Below are positions 7,123 to 15,600 of a DNA stretch of 31,808 nucleotides, one piece after another. How positions within the stretch are numbered: position 1 is the stretch's first letter; each line of letters opens with the position of its first letter. Source of the DNA: Pseudomonadota bacterium (GTDB lineage: Bacteria; Pseudomonadota; Alphaproteobacteria; Rhizobiales; Rhizobiaceae). The stretch spans positions 1-31,808 of the forward strand of contig JAEXYH010000035.1 in NCBI GenBank assembly GCA_023451735.1, in the 5' to 3' direction. A program made the position numbers and the translations under genes. A model generated the notes under the pieces. The model was not told the DNA's origin. It ran no database searches and was given only the letters and a program-made list of their open reading frames with translations.

Positions 7123-8427
7123 ATGCAAAACGTTTCACGCTCATCGATCATGGTCGCCGCCTTCGCCCTTGGCACGACTGCCGCTGCGGCCCAGAATGCT
7201 GGAATGGGGTCGGATCCGAAGCTTCCGCCTCCGGACACGAAGCACGATGCCACGCGCTATGCGAAGGTAACCGGATGGCCTCAGGACGCCGCTCCAAAAG
7301 CGCCGGCGGGCTTTAAGGTGACACGCTTTGCCAAGGATCTGGACTCTCCACGCTCGCTTCACGTGCTTCCGAATGGCGACGTCATCGTAGCCGAGGCCAC
7401 GACTGAGGTCGGCGCGGCGGACGTCGCCAAAATTCCGAAGACAATCGGGATGGTTCAGGCCGGATCCACGGCGCTGCGGAGCGCGAACCGCGTGACCTTG
7501 CTGCGCGACACGAACAACGACGGTGTCGCGGACGAGCGCCACGTCCTGCTGACAGACCTCAAGCAGCCGTTCGGTTTGGCCTTTCTGGAGGACGCCTTGT
7601 TCGTGGCCAACACCGATGGTGTCCTGCGATTTCCTTACAGGCTCGGCGACACAGCAAAAATAGGTGACCGCGGGCAGTTGATCCTCGCGCTCCCGGCCGG
7701 CGGTTACAACAATCATTGGACCCGCAACCTGCTGCCTGCAAAGGATGGAAAGTCGCTGTACGTGTCGGTCGGGTCGGCCAGTAACATCGGCGAGCACGGT
7801 CTGGAGGCGGAGGTCGGGCGCGCGGCGATTTACCAAGTCGCACTCGATGGCAGCGATCATCGGATCGTCGCAACCGGGCTTCGTAACCCTGTCGGTCTTT
7901 CGATTGAGCCCATCACGGGCAAGCTGTGGACCGCCGTGAACGAGCGGGACATGCTGGGTGACGATCTCGTCCCCGACTACATCACCAGCGTGACGGACGG
8001 GGGCTTCTATGGATGGCCTTTCAGCTATTGGGGCAAGAACCCCGATCCAAGGTTGGCCGGGCAGGGTGAGTTCTTCGCCAAGCGCGCCTTGACGCCGGAC
8101 TACGCCACCGGACCGCACACCGCGACACTCGGCATCCAATTCTCGACCGGGGATGCTTTGCCAGCCGAATATCGCGGCGGCGCTTTCATCGCGCAGCGCG
8201 GATCCTGGAATCGCAGCGCCTTCGTGGGCTACAAGGTCATGTACGTTCCATTTGAAAACGGCAAGCCGTTCAGAGAGGCGCGCGACTTCCTTACGGGCTT
8301 CATGCCAGATCCGGAAAAAGGAGAAGCGCATGGCCGCCCGGTCGGTGTCTTTCAAGATCAGCGTGGCGGCATTCTTGTGACCGACGATGCCGGCAACACG
8401 GTCTGGCGTGTCGCCGCGGACAAGTGA
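7123..8427 (+). CDS. Exported PQQ-type sugar (sorbosone-like) dehydrogenase
   Basis: 434 residues with a Sec signal peptide (about 1-23, MQNVSRSSIMVAAFALGTTA, cut near AAAA-QN). The rest is a six-bladed propeller of the glucose/sorbosone dehydrogenase family: PRSLHVLPNGDVIVAE, RVTLLRDTNNDGVADE, LKQPFGLAFLEDALFVANTD, NNHWTRNLLPAKDGKSLYVS, VATGLRNPVGLSIEP, GGFYGWPFSYWG, RGSWNRSAFVGYKV. Such soluble periplasmic enzymes oxidise sugars or aldoses with PQQ and pass electrons to the respiratory chain; the substrate cannot be read from sequence. No PQQ genes are nearby. ATG 7123 is chosen because it keeps the whole signal peptide; ATG 7150 would shorten it. The gene stands alone, with a hairpin 42 bases after its stop. 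Confidence 0.88.
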   Translation: MQNVSRSSIMVAAFALGTTAAAAQNAGMGSDPKLPPPDTKHDATRYAKVTGWPQDAAPKAPAGFKVTRFAKDLDSPRSLHVLPNGDVIVAEATTEVGAADVAKIPKTIGMVQAGSTALRSANRVTLLRDTNNDGVADERHVLLTDLKQPFGLAFLEDALFVANTDGVLRFPYRLGDTAKIGDRGQLILALPAGGYNNHWTRNLLPAKDGKSLYVSVGSASNIGEHGLEAEVGRAAIYQVALDGSDHRIVATGLRNPVGLSIEPITGKLWTAVNERDMLGDDLVPDYITSVTDGGFYGWPFSYWGKNPDPRLAGQGEFFAKRALTPDYATGPHTATLGIQFSTGDALPAEYRGGAFIAQRGSWNRSAFVGYKVMYVPFENGKPFREARDFLTGFMPDPEKGEAHGRPVGVFQDQRGGILVTDDAGNTVWRVAADK

Positions 8428-8468
8428 TCGACTGCTTGTGTAGTCGCACCGTGCCGACTAAACGTAAA

Positions 8469-8489
8469 AGCCCGGCGTGAAGCCGGGCT
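8469..8489. terminator. Hairpin terminator, AGCCCGGC type
   Basis: A perfect 8-bp stem AGCCCGGC/GCCGGGCT with loop GTGAA. It lacks a T run on the plus strand but is followed by TTTT on the minus strand. It lies 42 bases after the dehydrogenase stop. Its sequence is almost the same as the terminator at 29970-29994, so this is probably a shared terminator design. Confidence 0.55.
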
Positions 8490-9066
8490 GGCGAAATAAT
8501 CGTTAGGTTGCACACACCAGGAACAGGTTAGATTGCCACGCGTACCGATGCGTTGCTGTCGCGACGAGAAACCGGCAAAACCGTCGCGTCCATCATCCCC
8601 GTTATGGCCGGTTGACACCCGGCGTATGCTGCCCTGGCAATGCTCCCGTTATGGAAAGGTTTCAGGCACAGGCCCTGATTGCGCGACAACCTCCGAGGCG
8701 CGCTGAGATGCGGACAGTGGTCGGTAGCCTTCATGACGGTCATTGTGCTGTCTGGAATGGCTTGATGCAAGTAACTGCCCGCTTCAAACGGAGCGATCGC
8801 CTTCGTGGTTCCCCGCTCTGCAGAATCCGTCTTGGCGAAGTGACCCGCTAATCGTCTCGGTTCAACTCGTTGTCCTCGCTAAGACGAAGCGCGTCGCCTT
8901 CGCCTTGGACGAGATCGCGATTGCCGACTTGCAGCCTGCCGGCGTCATCGACGCTGGCTTTTGGCATCTCTTGTTCAGGAACCTTGCGAGGGTAGGCCGG
9001 CTCGAGTCAACTTCCCGATGCTTGATCGACATAGGTGCATTCTCGAACAATGCGGGGCGTTAGTAC
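8490..9066. other. No supported gene
   Basis: Nearly 580 bases with short open frames on both strands, none with a convincing ribosome binding site or recognisable protein. A decayed gene is possible, but I could not identify one. Confidence 0.5.
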
Positions 9067-9459
9067 TCACGCGATCTGCGAGGGGCGCGCCGGATGAGCT
9101 GTCTTTGGATGACGGTCATGCAGGAAGACCGCGAGCGAGTTCGCGATGATGCCATCGTCCACGGCAGCGGCGAACAGTTGCTCCTGCGCGTCCCGCGGAA
9201 GGTCCGCCCACACGCTCAGAGCCGCATGGCCCAGCAGCAATGCAAATCGATCGTGCTCAGTTTTCGTCTCCGCATTCGAGATGATCGCTTCGGCGCGCGG
9301 CGGGTTGCGCCCCGGGTCGCTACTTGCGCGATCCGCCAAAGGGCGAATTGACGCAGTCCCGTTCGCTTGGCGCGAGCCTTCGTCAGCAAGAGCGCCATCG
9401 CCCACGATCTCCGCGACAAGACGTTTGGTTGTTCCAACGACGGTGTCTTTCGCGTTCAT
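9067..9459 (-). CDS. CsbD-like stress protein with extra C-terminal domain
   Basis: 130 residues. The first 35 or so (NAKDTVVGTTKRLVAEIVGD, then ADEGSRQANGTAS) follow the CsbD pattern K.x.GT.K...G...GD..L...G..q..G, a small helical stress-protein family. After a disordered linker, residues 70-125 form a second helical part (DRFALLLGHAALSVWADLP, AQEQLFAAAVDDG, LAVFLHDRHPKT) that I do not recognise. The ATG at 9459 has GGGAGAG upstream. The gene is divergent from the Mfd-like helicase and has its own GGAAC-N16-GGTT promoter. CsbD proteins are sigma-B/EcfG regulon markers in several bacteria, which fits the promoter. The CsbD call is moderate, as the match is short. Confidence 0.6.
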   Translation of the reverse strand: MNAKDTVVGTTKRLVAEIVGDGALADEGSRQANGTASIRPLADRASSDPGRNPPRAEAIISNAETKTEHDRFALLLGHAALSVWADLPRDAQEQLFAAAVDDGIIANSLAVFLHDRHPKTAHPARPSQIA

Positions 9460-9519
9460 GGTTGCTCTCCCTCGATGCTCTCAGCGCCGCGTCGCCCGTA
9501 TCTTTGTATTCGACTGAGC

Positions 9520-9544
9520 AACCGACGGAGGGCAGACCTGTTCC
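9520..9544 (-). promoter_or_regulatory. EcfG-type promoter of the CsbD-like gene
   Basis: On the minus strand GGAAC (9540-9544), 16 bases, GGTT (9520-9523), about 60 bases before the start codon. It is paired with a divergent promoter of identical pattern 57 bases away. Confidence 0.6.
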
Positions 9545-9600
9545 CGCGGGGCGGCTTGTTGCTTGCGCTTCACCTGCACGCCTTGAAACCGTCGCGCTCA

Positions 9601-9625
9601 GGAACAACAGCGAAACGCGACGGTT
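9601..9625 (+). promoter_or_regulatory. EcfG-type promoter of the Mfd-like gene
   Basis: GGAAC (9601-9605), 16 bases, GGTT (9622-9625). Transcription would start near 9632, next to the first possible start codon (9634). Translation is then either leaderless or begins further down (9703 or 9760). Confidence 0.6.
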
Positions 9626-9633
9626 GAGCACCT

Positions 9634-12600
9634 ATGTTCACCCGCCGGAGATCGGGATGTCGCGACGAACTGAGAAGCCGGATTCCGATTGCGGCCGAAG
9701 ACATGCTTCTTGGCATCGACTCGCGAGATACGCACAGACACAAGCCCGGGCCCGTTGATATGCCTTCCAAGCGAGCGGCGCTTGCGCCTGCGCGACAGAA
9801 ATCGACCCCACCGCTCATCGCCGAGAAGGGAAAACGCCAGGCATCCTCGCCCGCGCCGGCGTCCAATGCTCCGCTCGGTTGGCTGGCTTTGCATCTGCTC
9901 GGTCAGTGGCGGGCCGCCGGCCCGGACGGGCTCATGGTCATCTGCGCCTCTGAGCAGCGGGCAGAGCATCTGGGTGCCATCATCCATGCGCTCGATCCGG
10001 ATGCCGGCGTCATGGTGCTGCCAAGCCTGCGCCCGGCGCCCGATGACGATATTGAGCCGTCCCCGGAGATCGCTGGACGGCGAAGCTCGGTACTGCGTCG
10101 GATGGCCGAGCAGGAATCGGTCCTCCTGGTCAGTACGGCTGAGGCGCTAAGCATCCGTGTGCCGTCGCCGGCGGCGATGCAAAAGTCGGCGCTACGCTTT
10201 AAGCCCGGCGCTGCTTTCGATGTTGACGCCGTCCGCAGTTTCCTGGTGTCCGCCGGTTATCTTGTCGATGAACGCATCGAGAGCCCAGGCACGGCAATGT
10301 TTCTGGGACAGGCGCTCGAGATCTTCCCTGCCGGCGCGCTGGGGCCGGTTCGGATCGGCTATCCGGCGGGCCACATCACCGATATGCATGCGTATGATTT
10401 GGAAGATCAGCGCGATGGCGCTTCCCTCGATGAGGTTGTCGTCGATGTGGTCGACGAAGCCGACCGGTCGGGGGAGGAGTTAGACGACGCCGACATACGG
10501 TCGCCGACGGTAGCCGTGTTTGATTATTCTCCGACAGCGCGCCTGGTGGTGGATCATGGAGTTGACGACCGTGCTCGGCGCTGGTTCGACCGGATCGGTC
10601 ATGTATCGGCCGATGGTTATCTCAGCCTTGGCGCTTGGAATGAATATCTGGGCCGCTCAAAAACGGTCATTTTATCTGAGTCTGCGTCTTGGCCGGATGC
10701 GGCTGATTTTTTCAAAGATGCGTCGCCCGCGAAAAGCCTCCGCAAATTCTTGACTCTCCAGAGGGAGGGGGGCCGCCGGGTGGTTCTCACCGCAGCCACC
10801 AAAGGCGATCTCCGCGCGATGGACCGGCGGGCCGGAATCAAGAGCACGCTATGCAATGACTGGCAGCAGGCGAGAGATGCGGCGCAGGACCGTCCCGCGG
10901 CGATCCTAGCTGATCTTGATCGGGGTTTTGTTTCGGAAGACGGCTGCGTAGTGGTGGCGGCAGGCGATTTGCTTGGAAGCCGCGCTGCTCATCAGGACAT
11001 TATGGCGGTCAGTGCGCGCCGGACAATCGGCGCAAGCACACTATCCTTATGCGATGCTGTCATCCACATGGATCGCGGAATGGCGATTTTGCGAGGCCTC
11101 ACAGCTGTAAAGGCGGAGGGCGTGCCGGATGCAGAAATGATCCGGCTGGAATTCGCTGACGAGGAACAGGTTCTGCTTCCGTTGTCCGACCTGCGTGCAA
11201 TCTGGCATTACTCGTCCGAAGCCGACCGCGTTACTCTTGACCGGGCCGATGGTCGCTCATGGCACGAGCGGCGTGCGAAGGCTGAGAGCGACATTGCCTC
11301 TGCTGCCCTTCATATCAAGTCACGCATCGAGGAGCGCAACGAACCCAAAGCCACGCCTCTTGTGCCACGCGCAGCCGAATATGAGGCCTTTGCGGCGGGT
11401 TTCGGCTATTTGCCGACGGTTGATCAAGGCAAGGCAATCGCCGATGTCCTGAAGGATCTCGCGTCCGACCGGCCGATGGACCGTCTCATCTGTGGGGACG
11501 TTGGCTATGGGAAAACCGAGATCGCGCTTCGCGCTGCTGCCGCGTCGGTGTTCGCCGGAAAGCAGGTGGCGGTCGCGGTGCCGACGACCGTGCTCGCCCG
11601 CCAGCATCTGGAAACGTTTCGCCGGCGGTTCGAGACGTTCGGCGTCAAGGTCGGGTTGTTGTCACGTTTCACCAGCGCGTCCGATGCCCGCGCCATCAAG
11701 AAGCAGCTCGCCGACGGATCGCTCTCGGTGGTAATCGGAACGCATGCACTGGCCGGGAAAGCGGTCAGGTTCAAGGATCTTGGCCTTCTGGTCATCGATG
11801 AGGAACAGCATTTCGGGCTGTCGCAAAAGGCCAAACTCGCCGCTCTGGCAGACGGCCTCCATCTGCTCACCATGACGGCTACGCCGATTCCGAGAACCAT
11901 GAGCGAGGCGCAGGCGGGGCTTCGTTCGCTCAGCATCATCGCGACGGCGCCCGTCCGACGGATGCCCGTCAAGACCACCGTGGGCACATTCCACGATGCG
12001 ACGGTAGCCTCGGCGCTGCGCCGGGAGCATCGTCGGCGCGGGCAGAGTTTTCTCGTCTGCCCGCGGATTGAAGACGTCGCATTGATGGAGAAACGGCTGG
12101 GCGATCTCGTCCCCGACCTGAAAACCATTGTTCTCCATGGCAAGATGCCGGTGGCGGACATCGACAGCGCGATGCTGCAATTTGCAGCCGGGGAGGCGGA
12201 TATCCTCCTTGCAACCAACATCATTGAGAGCGGTCTCGATCTACCGCGCGCCAATACCATGATTGTTTGGAGACCGGACAAGTTCGGCCTGGCTCAACTG
12301 CATCAGCTTCGCGGCCGGGTGGGACGCCGAGCAACCCGCGCTTTCGCCCTATTCCTCACCGATCCGGACAGCAAGGTGTCAAGGGCGGCCGCGAAACGTC
12401 TGGAGACACTGCGCAAGTTCGACGCGTCCGGTTCCGGATTTCTAATCAGCGCCAGCGACTTGGATTTGCGCGGCGGCGGAGACCTCGGGTCCGACAAACA
12501 AAGCGGCCACCTCCAGCTGCTCGGTCCCGATCTGTCTGCTCACCTGCTTCATCGGGCGCTTGGAAGCGCGAAACATCTGTTCGACACCCGGCCAGAAGTG

Positions 12601-13011
12601 CGCCCGGATATTCCGGCCTTGCTGCCGGACTCCTACATTCAAGATGAGACCATCAGGCTCGAACTCTATTCGCGCATATTCAGATGCAAGTATGCGCGGG
12701 AGATCGAGGCGATTGAGGACGAGATCGAGGAGCGGTTCGGCGATCCGCCGCAGGAAGCGCATAACCTGCTTGGTCTGGCTCGCTTCGAACTCGATTGCAT
12801 CCACCTCGGCATCACATCCGTAGAGGCTGGACCAAAATCGATAGCCGTCACTTTCGCTTCGGAGCAAAGGAAGTTGCCCGCACGCTTTGATGATGATGAC
12901 GATCTGACATGGAAGGATGGTCGGCTGATATTCAAGCGCGCGAGTACGCCAGCAGCGCGCATGGCAGCGTTATCGCAGTTGGTCGAATTGGTCACCAGGT
13001 GGAACGGTTAG
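9634..13011 (+). CDS. Mfd-like transcription-repair coupling helicase (probable second copy)
   Basis: Up to 1125 residues. The N-terminal third resembles the UvrB-like region of Mfd (VLPSLRPAPDDDIEPSP, GYLVDERIESPGT, ALEIFPAG). A RID-like RNA polymerase binding module follows near 470-540 (DAVIHMDRGMAILRG), then a RecG-type motor: Walker A GDVGYGKT (621-628), DEEQ box (722-725), TATPIPRT, NIIESGLDLPRA, QLRGRVGR near 890, and a C-terminal TRCF domain (about 985-1080, IRLELYSRI, EEIEERFGDPP-like). Mfd removes stalled RNA polymerase and recruits UvrA. This one diverges from a housekeeping Mfd (for example ARRMPVKT-region spacing and a weak D2), so I read it as a stress-regulated paralogue. The start is uncertain: ATG 9634, 9703 or 9760. 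Confidence 0.85.
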   Translation: MFTRRRSGCRDELRSRIPIAAEDMLLGIDSRDTHRHKPGPVDMPSKRAALAPARQKSTPPLIAEKGKRQASSPAPASNAPLGWLALHLLGQWRAAGPDGLMVICASEQRAEHLGAIIHALDPDAGVMVLPSLRPAPDDDIEPSPEIAGRRSSVLRRMAEQESVLLVSTAEALSIRVPSPAAMQKSALRFKPGAAFDVDAVRSFLVSAGYLVDERIESPGTAMFLGQALEIFPAGALGPVRIGYPAGHITDMHAYDLEDQRDGASLDEVVVDVVDEADRSGEELDDADIRSPTVAVFDYSPTARLVVDHGVDDRARRWFDRIGHVSADGYLSLGAWNEYLGRSKTVILSESASWPDAADFFKDASPAKSLRKFLTLQREGGRRVVLTAATKGDLRAMDRRAGIKSTLCNDWQQARDAAQDRPAAILADLDRGFVSEDGCVVVAAGDLLGSRAAHQDIMAVSARRTIGASTLSLCDAVIHMDRGMAILRGLTAVKAEGVPDAEMIRLEFADEEQVLLPLSDLRAIWHYSSEADRVTLDRADGRSWHERRAKAESDIASAALHIKSRIEERNEPKATPLVPRAAEYEAFAAGFGYLPTVDQGKAIADVLKDLASDRPMDRLICGDVGYGKTEIALRAAAASVFAGKQVAVAVPTTVLARQHLETFRRRFETFGVKVGLLSRFTSASDARAIKKQLADGSLSVVIGTHALAGKAVRFKDLGLLVIDEEQHFGLSQKAKLAALADGLHLLTMTATPIPRTMSEAQAGLRSLSIIATAPVRRMPVKTTVGTFHDATVASALRREHRRRGQSFLVCPRIEDVALMEKRLGDLVPDLKTIVLHGKMPVADIDSAMLQFAAGEADILLATNIIESGLDLPRANTMIVWRPDKFGLAQLHQLRGRVGRRATRAFALFLTDPDSKVSRAAAKRLETLRKFDASGSGFLISASDLDLRGGGDLGSDKQSGHLQLLGPDLSAHLLHRALGSAKHLFDTRPEVRPDIPALLPDSYIQDETIRLELYSRIFRCKYAREIEAIEDEIEERFGDPPQEAHNLLGLARFELDCIHLGITSVEAGPKSIAVTFASEQRKLPARFDDDDDLTWKDGRLIFKRASTPAARMAALSQLVELVTRWNG

Positions 13012-13158
13012 CCATATTCCCTTGGGAGATGATGACAGACTAAGGCCTCGTCACCCGATCGATGCGCAACGTAACCCTCACAGATCTCGAGCGTGTTGCG
13101 ATTTCCTGACATTTTCACGGCTGCCGGAAAGTTTCTATGTGATGCGCAGGGCTCCGCT

Positions 13159-13183
13159 GGAACCATAACGAATGGTGCACATT
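13159..13183 (+). promoter_or_regulatory. EcfG-type promoter of the PhnA-like membrane protein
   Basis: GGAAC (13159-13163), 16 bases, CATT (13180-13183), 46 bases before ATG 13229. The -10 differs by one base from CGTT; the same CATT occurs in two other candidates in this window. Confidence 0.5.
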
Positions 13184-13228
13184 GGATGAGCAACGGTACC
13201 CGGCCCGGGTACATTTCAGGATTGACAG

Positions 13229-14065
13229 ATGATCGATACAGTTGTTGTGCAACCGGGGGCGGTTGGCGCTGATGAACCCGCCGTGTCTGGCGTTTCGTGG
13301 CCGGCTGTTGCCGCAGGCGCCACCGCATCGCTTGCATTGACATTGGTACTCATAGCGTTCGGTGCGGCCTTAGGTCTTGCTGCGATTTCGCCGTGGTCTC
13401 CAAATCCATCCACGACGACTTTTAAGATTGCGTCGGGCATCTATCTGATCGTAATCGCGATGATTTCGTCGTCCGTCGGCGGCTATCTTGCTGGCCGGCT
13501 GCGCACTCGTTGGGTCGGGGTCCATTCCGACGAGGTTTATTTCCGCGATACAGCCCACGGATTCTTGGCCTGGTCATTCGCGACCGTGCTGGGTGCAATC
13601 CTGCTGGCTTCTCCGGTCACATCGGTCGTAAGCGGGGCAACATCTGGCGTCGCCGCCGGGGCGACCGCCGCTTCCGCACAATCCGGTCCAATCGACGGAT
13701 ACGTGGATGAGCTTTTGCGTCCATCGACTCCGTCAGCAAGCGGAAGTAGCGCAGAAGCGCGTGGCGAGATCACTCGGCTGTTTGCGTTAGGTCTGAAAAG
13801 CGGCGACATGAAGCCGGCCGATCGAACCTATGTGAACAAGATCGTCGCTGCTCGCACGGGTCTCAGCGAAGCCGAAGCTGACAAGCGAGTAACCGAGATC
13901 ATCAATAATGCAAAAGCTGCAGCCGATGCGGCACGCAAGGCCGCCATCCAGCTCGCGTTTTGGCTGACCGCATCGCTTCTCATCGGAGCTTTCTCAGCAG
14001 GTCTTGCTGCGACCGAAGGTGGCGGACTTCGAGATGGAACTTGGAAAACGCGCCGCACGCGCTAA
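13229..14065 (+). CDS. PhnA-like membrane protein of rhizobial type
   Basis: 278 residues with four predicted membrane segments: about 22-52 (SWPAVAAGATASLALTLVLI), 65-88 (GIYLIVIAMISSSVGGYLAG), 110-145 (FLAWSFATVLGAILLASPVT), and 242-262 (AIQLAFWLTASLLIGAFSAG). Between the third and fourth lies a soluble, Ala-rich helical stretch with alternating charge (GLKSGDMKPADRTYVNKIVA, LSEAEADKRVTEIINN). This layout is that of rhizobial proteins labelled PhnA-like, which are unrelated in role to phosphonate PhnA and have no tested function. It has an EcfG-type promoter and is followed after 10 bases by a 22-residue hydrophobic peptide with a strong ribosome binding site, the usual pairing in these genomes as I recall it. 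Confidence 0.75.
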   Translation: MIDTVVVQPGAVGADEPAVSGVSWPAVAAGATASLALTLVLIAFGAALGLAAISPWSPNPSTTTFKIASGIYLIVIAMISSSVGGYLAGRLRTRWVGVHSDEVYFRDTAHGFLAWSFATVLGAILLASPVTSVVSGATSGVAAGATAASAQSGPIDGYVDELLRPSTPSASGSSAEARGEITRLFALGLKSGDMKPADRTYVNKIVAARTGLSEAEADKRVTEIINNAKAAADAARKAAIQLAFWLTASLLIGAFSAGLAATEGGGLRDGTWKTRRTR

Positions 14066-14075
14066 GGAGAGAGAT

Positions 14076-14144
14076 ATGCCCATCCTTTTATGGTTGCTCG
14101 GAATTCCGCTGCCGCTGATCCTTCTGGTTTTGCTGCTGCGCTAG
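14076..14144 (+). CDS. 22-residue hydrophobic peptide
   Basis: A tiny gene with a strong AAGGAGAG site 6 bases before ATG 14076, reading MPILLWLLGIPLPLILLV and then a Leu-rich end closed by Arg. It is one membrane helix with Pro-containing kink positions. It follows the PhnA-like gene by 10 bases and is surely cotranscribed with it. Its length fits a membrane-associated regulator or accessory subunit of the neighbour; that is inference. Confidence 0.7.
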   Translation: MPILLWLLGIPLPLILLVLLLR

Positions 14145-14393
14145 CGGAAAAAGGCCCCAGTTCGGGCCAGCCCCTAACCTAAGTGTAGAATCTTATCTCC
14201 ACCTTCATCGGCATCCCTTATTCTGTAAGGAATTCGGGGTGCCGACCATGCCGGAGATTTCTTCGGGAGGAGCCAAAAGGCTTTGTCTCCCTCCCCCTCA
14301 CGAGGGGGCAACGTCAACTTCTTCCGTAAGACGCACGCAAAGCGCGTCGGATTGGCGAAGGGCGTCATCGGGTTCGAGGACATCCTGTATTTT
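14145..14393. repeat. Intergenic palindromic and repeat-like DNA
   Basis: Three elements occur between the peptide gene and fic. A small stem GGCCC/GGGCC (14153-14168) gives TTTTT on the minus strand and may end fic transcription. An imperfect inverted repeat lies at about 14207-14250 (CGGCATCCC against GGGGTGCCG, with outer arms ATCTCC/GGAGAT). At about 14270-14385 the minus strand reads NPTRFACVLRKKLTLPPREG, a translation typical, as I recall, of dispersed intergenic repeats in Bradyrhizobium and relatives. It is probably not coding. Confidence 0.4.
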
Positions 14394-15530
14394 TCATGAT
14401 CTGGTCTGGCTGTTCAGACCCTTGAAGCGATCGAAGACATCAAGAACTGCGTCAGCACGAAAAAGGCGGTTTCGACGGGAGTCTTCCGGAACGCTCAGGA
14501 TGCCTGCATCTACAAGCGCGCTGGCAGCCGTGTTTGCGGCCGCGAAGCTGACACCCAATTCTTTCTGGGCTTCACCGACGGTAAAGACTGGTTTTGTGAT
14601 CGCATAAGGATAGAGGCGATGAATTACGCTGTTACGGCGTACGCTTGCAAAACGCGATTTCCATTCCGCTTCAATGGCCTCGAGCTTGTCTAGTCGTGCA
14701 ATGTTCGCATCGGCGGTCCGGCGCAGAAAGCTCAGCATCTGGCGAACATAGCTGGCCGATTTCCCGGAAGTCCGGACATCCTTCAGCGCCTCGATATAGA
14801 GCAATTTGTCTTCATGGACCGCCTCTCCGAAGAATGCGCAGGCATTGGTCGTGAACCCCTTGGCCCGCAAGACGATCGGGACCAGAAGACGCCCGATACG
14901 GCCGTTTCCGTCTGCAACCGGGTGAATGTGCTCGACCATCCAATGAGACAGTACCTGGCGCACCAACTCGCTCGTTCCGTCCTCGGTTGCGAGCGTGAAG
15001 GAGGTCCAATCAGCGAGCGACGCTTCGACGGCAGATGGTGCCGTATAGCCGAACAATGAATTAGGCGCGTCCGGATCTCTAACGTAATTCGGGGTCGTTT
15101 TTATCTTCCCTGCGCTCGCTGCCAACATGGCGTTTGGGTTCCGCTCAAAAAGCCGCCCGTGGATGCGCAGGATCAGCCCCTTCATGTCGCCCTTATCCAG
15201 CCGCTCCTCCAACCCTGTCGCCGCAGCCGCGACAACGGCTGCGTCGTCAAGATCCGGTGCAACCTGCAGGGCACTCTCGTACTCCATGAGGTCAGTAAAC
15301 GTGGTAGTCGATCCTTCAGCACCTGAGGAATGAACGGCGTCCAGTCTGGCGAACAGGCGGCCAATCGCTCCAGTCCTGTCGAATGCCGAGAGGCGGCGAT
15401 CAAACTCCCGAAGCGCGACGGTTGCTGGTTCCAATTGCCCGATGACGTCTTCTAAAGGAGGGAATGACGGAACATTGGGTCGGAAAAGCCTCCGCCCCTG
15501 AGAATCAAGCTCAAACGTGCCAGAAGTCAT
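14394..15530 (-). CDS. Fic-domain AMP-transferase family protein with C-terminal winged helix
   Basis: 378 residues. An N-terminal DUF4172/Fic_N-type region is followed by the inhibitory motif Ser68-x3-Glu72-Gly73 (SSGAEG), so it is a class II, self-inhibited Fic. The Fic core holds HPVADGNGRIGR with catalytic His203 and Arg214; the position normally Phe is Val and Asp is kept. The C-terminus (about 300-370, KPVFTVGEAQKELGVSFAAA) is a winged-helix-like DNA-binding domain. Fic enzymes usually AMPylate a protein hydroxyl. The DNA-binding end and four copies of AAGTCATAA around its own promoter suggest self-regulation. RBS AAGGAGAG lies 8 bases before ATG 15530. It stands alone with no antitoxin gene, as expected when the inhibitory motif is internal. 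Confidence 0.9.
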   Translation of the reverse strand: MTSGTFELDSQGRRLFRPNVPSFPPLEDVIGQLEPATVALREFDRRLSAFDRTGAIGRLFARLDAVHSSGAEGSTTTFTDLMEYESALQVAPDLDDAAVVAAAATGLEERLDKGDMKGLILRIHGRLFERNPNAMLAASAGKIKTTPNYVRDPDAPNSLFGYTAPSAVEASLADWTSFTLATEDGTSELVRQVLSHWMVEHIHPVADGNGRIGRLLVPIVLRAKGFTTNACAFFGEAVHEDKLLYIEALKDVRTSGKSASYVRQMLSFLRRTADANIARLDKLEAIEAEWKSRFASVRRNSVIHRLYPYAITKPVFTVGEAQKELGVSFAAANTAASALVDAGILSVPEDSRRNRLFRADAVLDVFDRFKGLNSQTRS

Positions 15531-15600
15531 AACGGGAACTCTCCTTATTATGACTTATACACCCAAGTCATAATAAAGCAAGTTCCTGTTATGACTTGGG
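15524..15600 (-). promoter_or_regulatory. fic promoter with tandem-dyad operator
   Basis: The motif AAGTCATAA or its complement occurs four times: 15524-15532, 15548-15556, 15565-15573 and 15589-15597. Copies 1-2 and 3-4 each form AAGTCATAA-N15-TTATGACTT, and the two units are 41 bases apart. The middle pair also forms a perfect 12-bp inverted repeat (TTATTATGACTT/AAGTCATAATAA). A promoter fits in between: TTGCTT (15576-15581), 16 bases, TATAAG (15554-15559) on the minus strand. The first copy covers the start codon, so a bound protein would block both RNA polymerase and translation start. Confidence 0.75.

Noticed and set aside
7141..8355. A 404-codon open frame on the minus strand inside the dehydrogenase gene
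   Set aside because: It is the mirror frame of a clear propeller enzyme with a signal peptide; its own translation has no protein-like pattern.
11505..12281. A 258-codon minus-strand frame inside the Mfd-like gene
   Set aside because: The plus frame carries the helicase motifs; the minus frame is Ser/Arg-rich and low in complexity.
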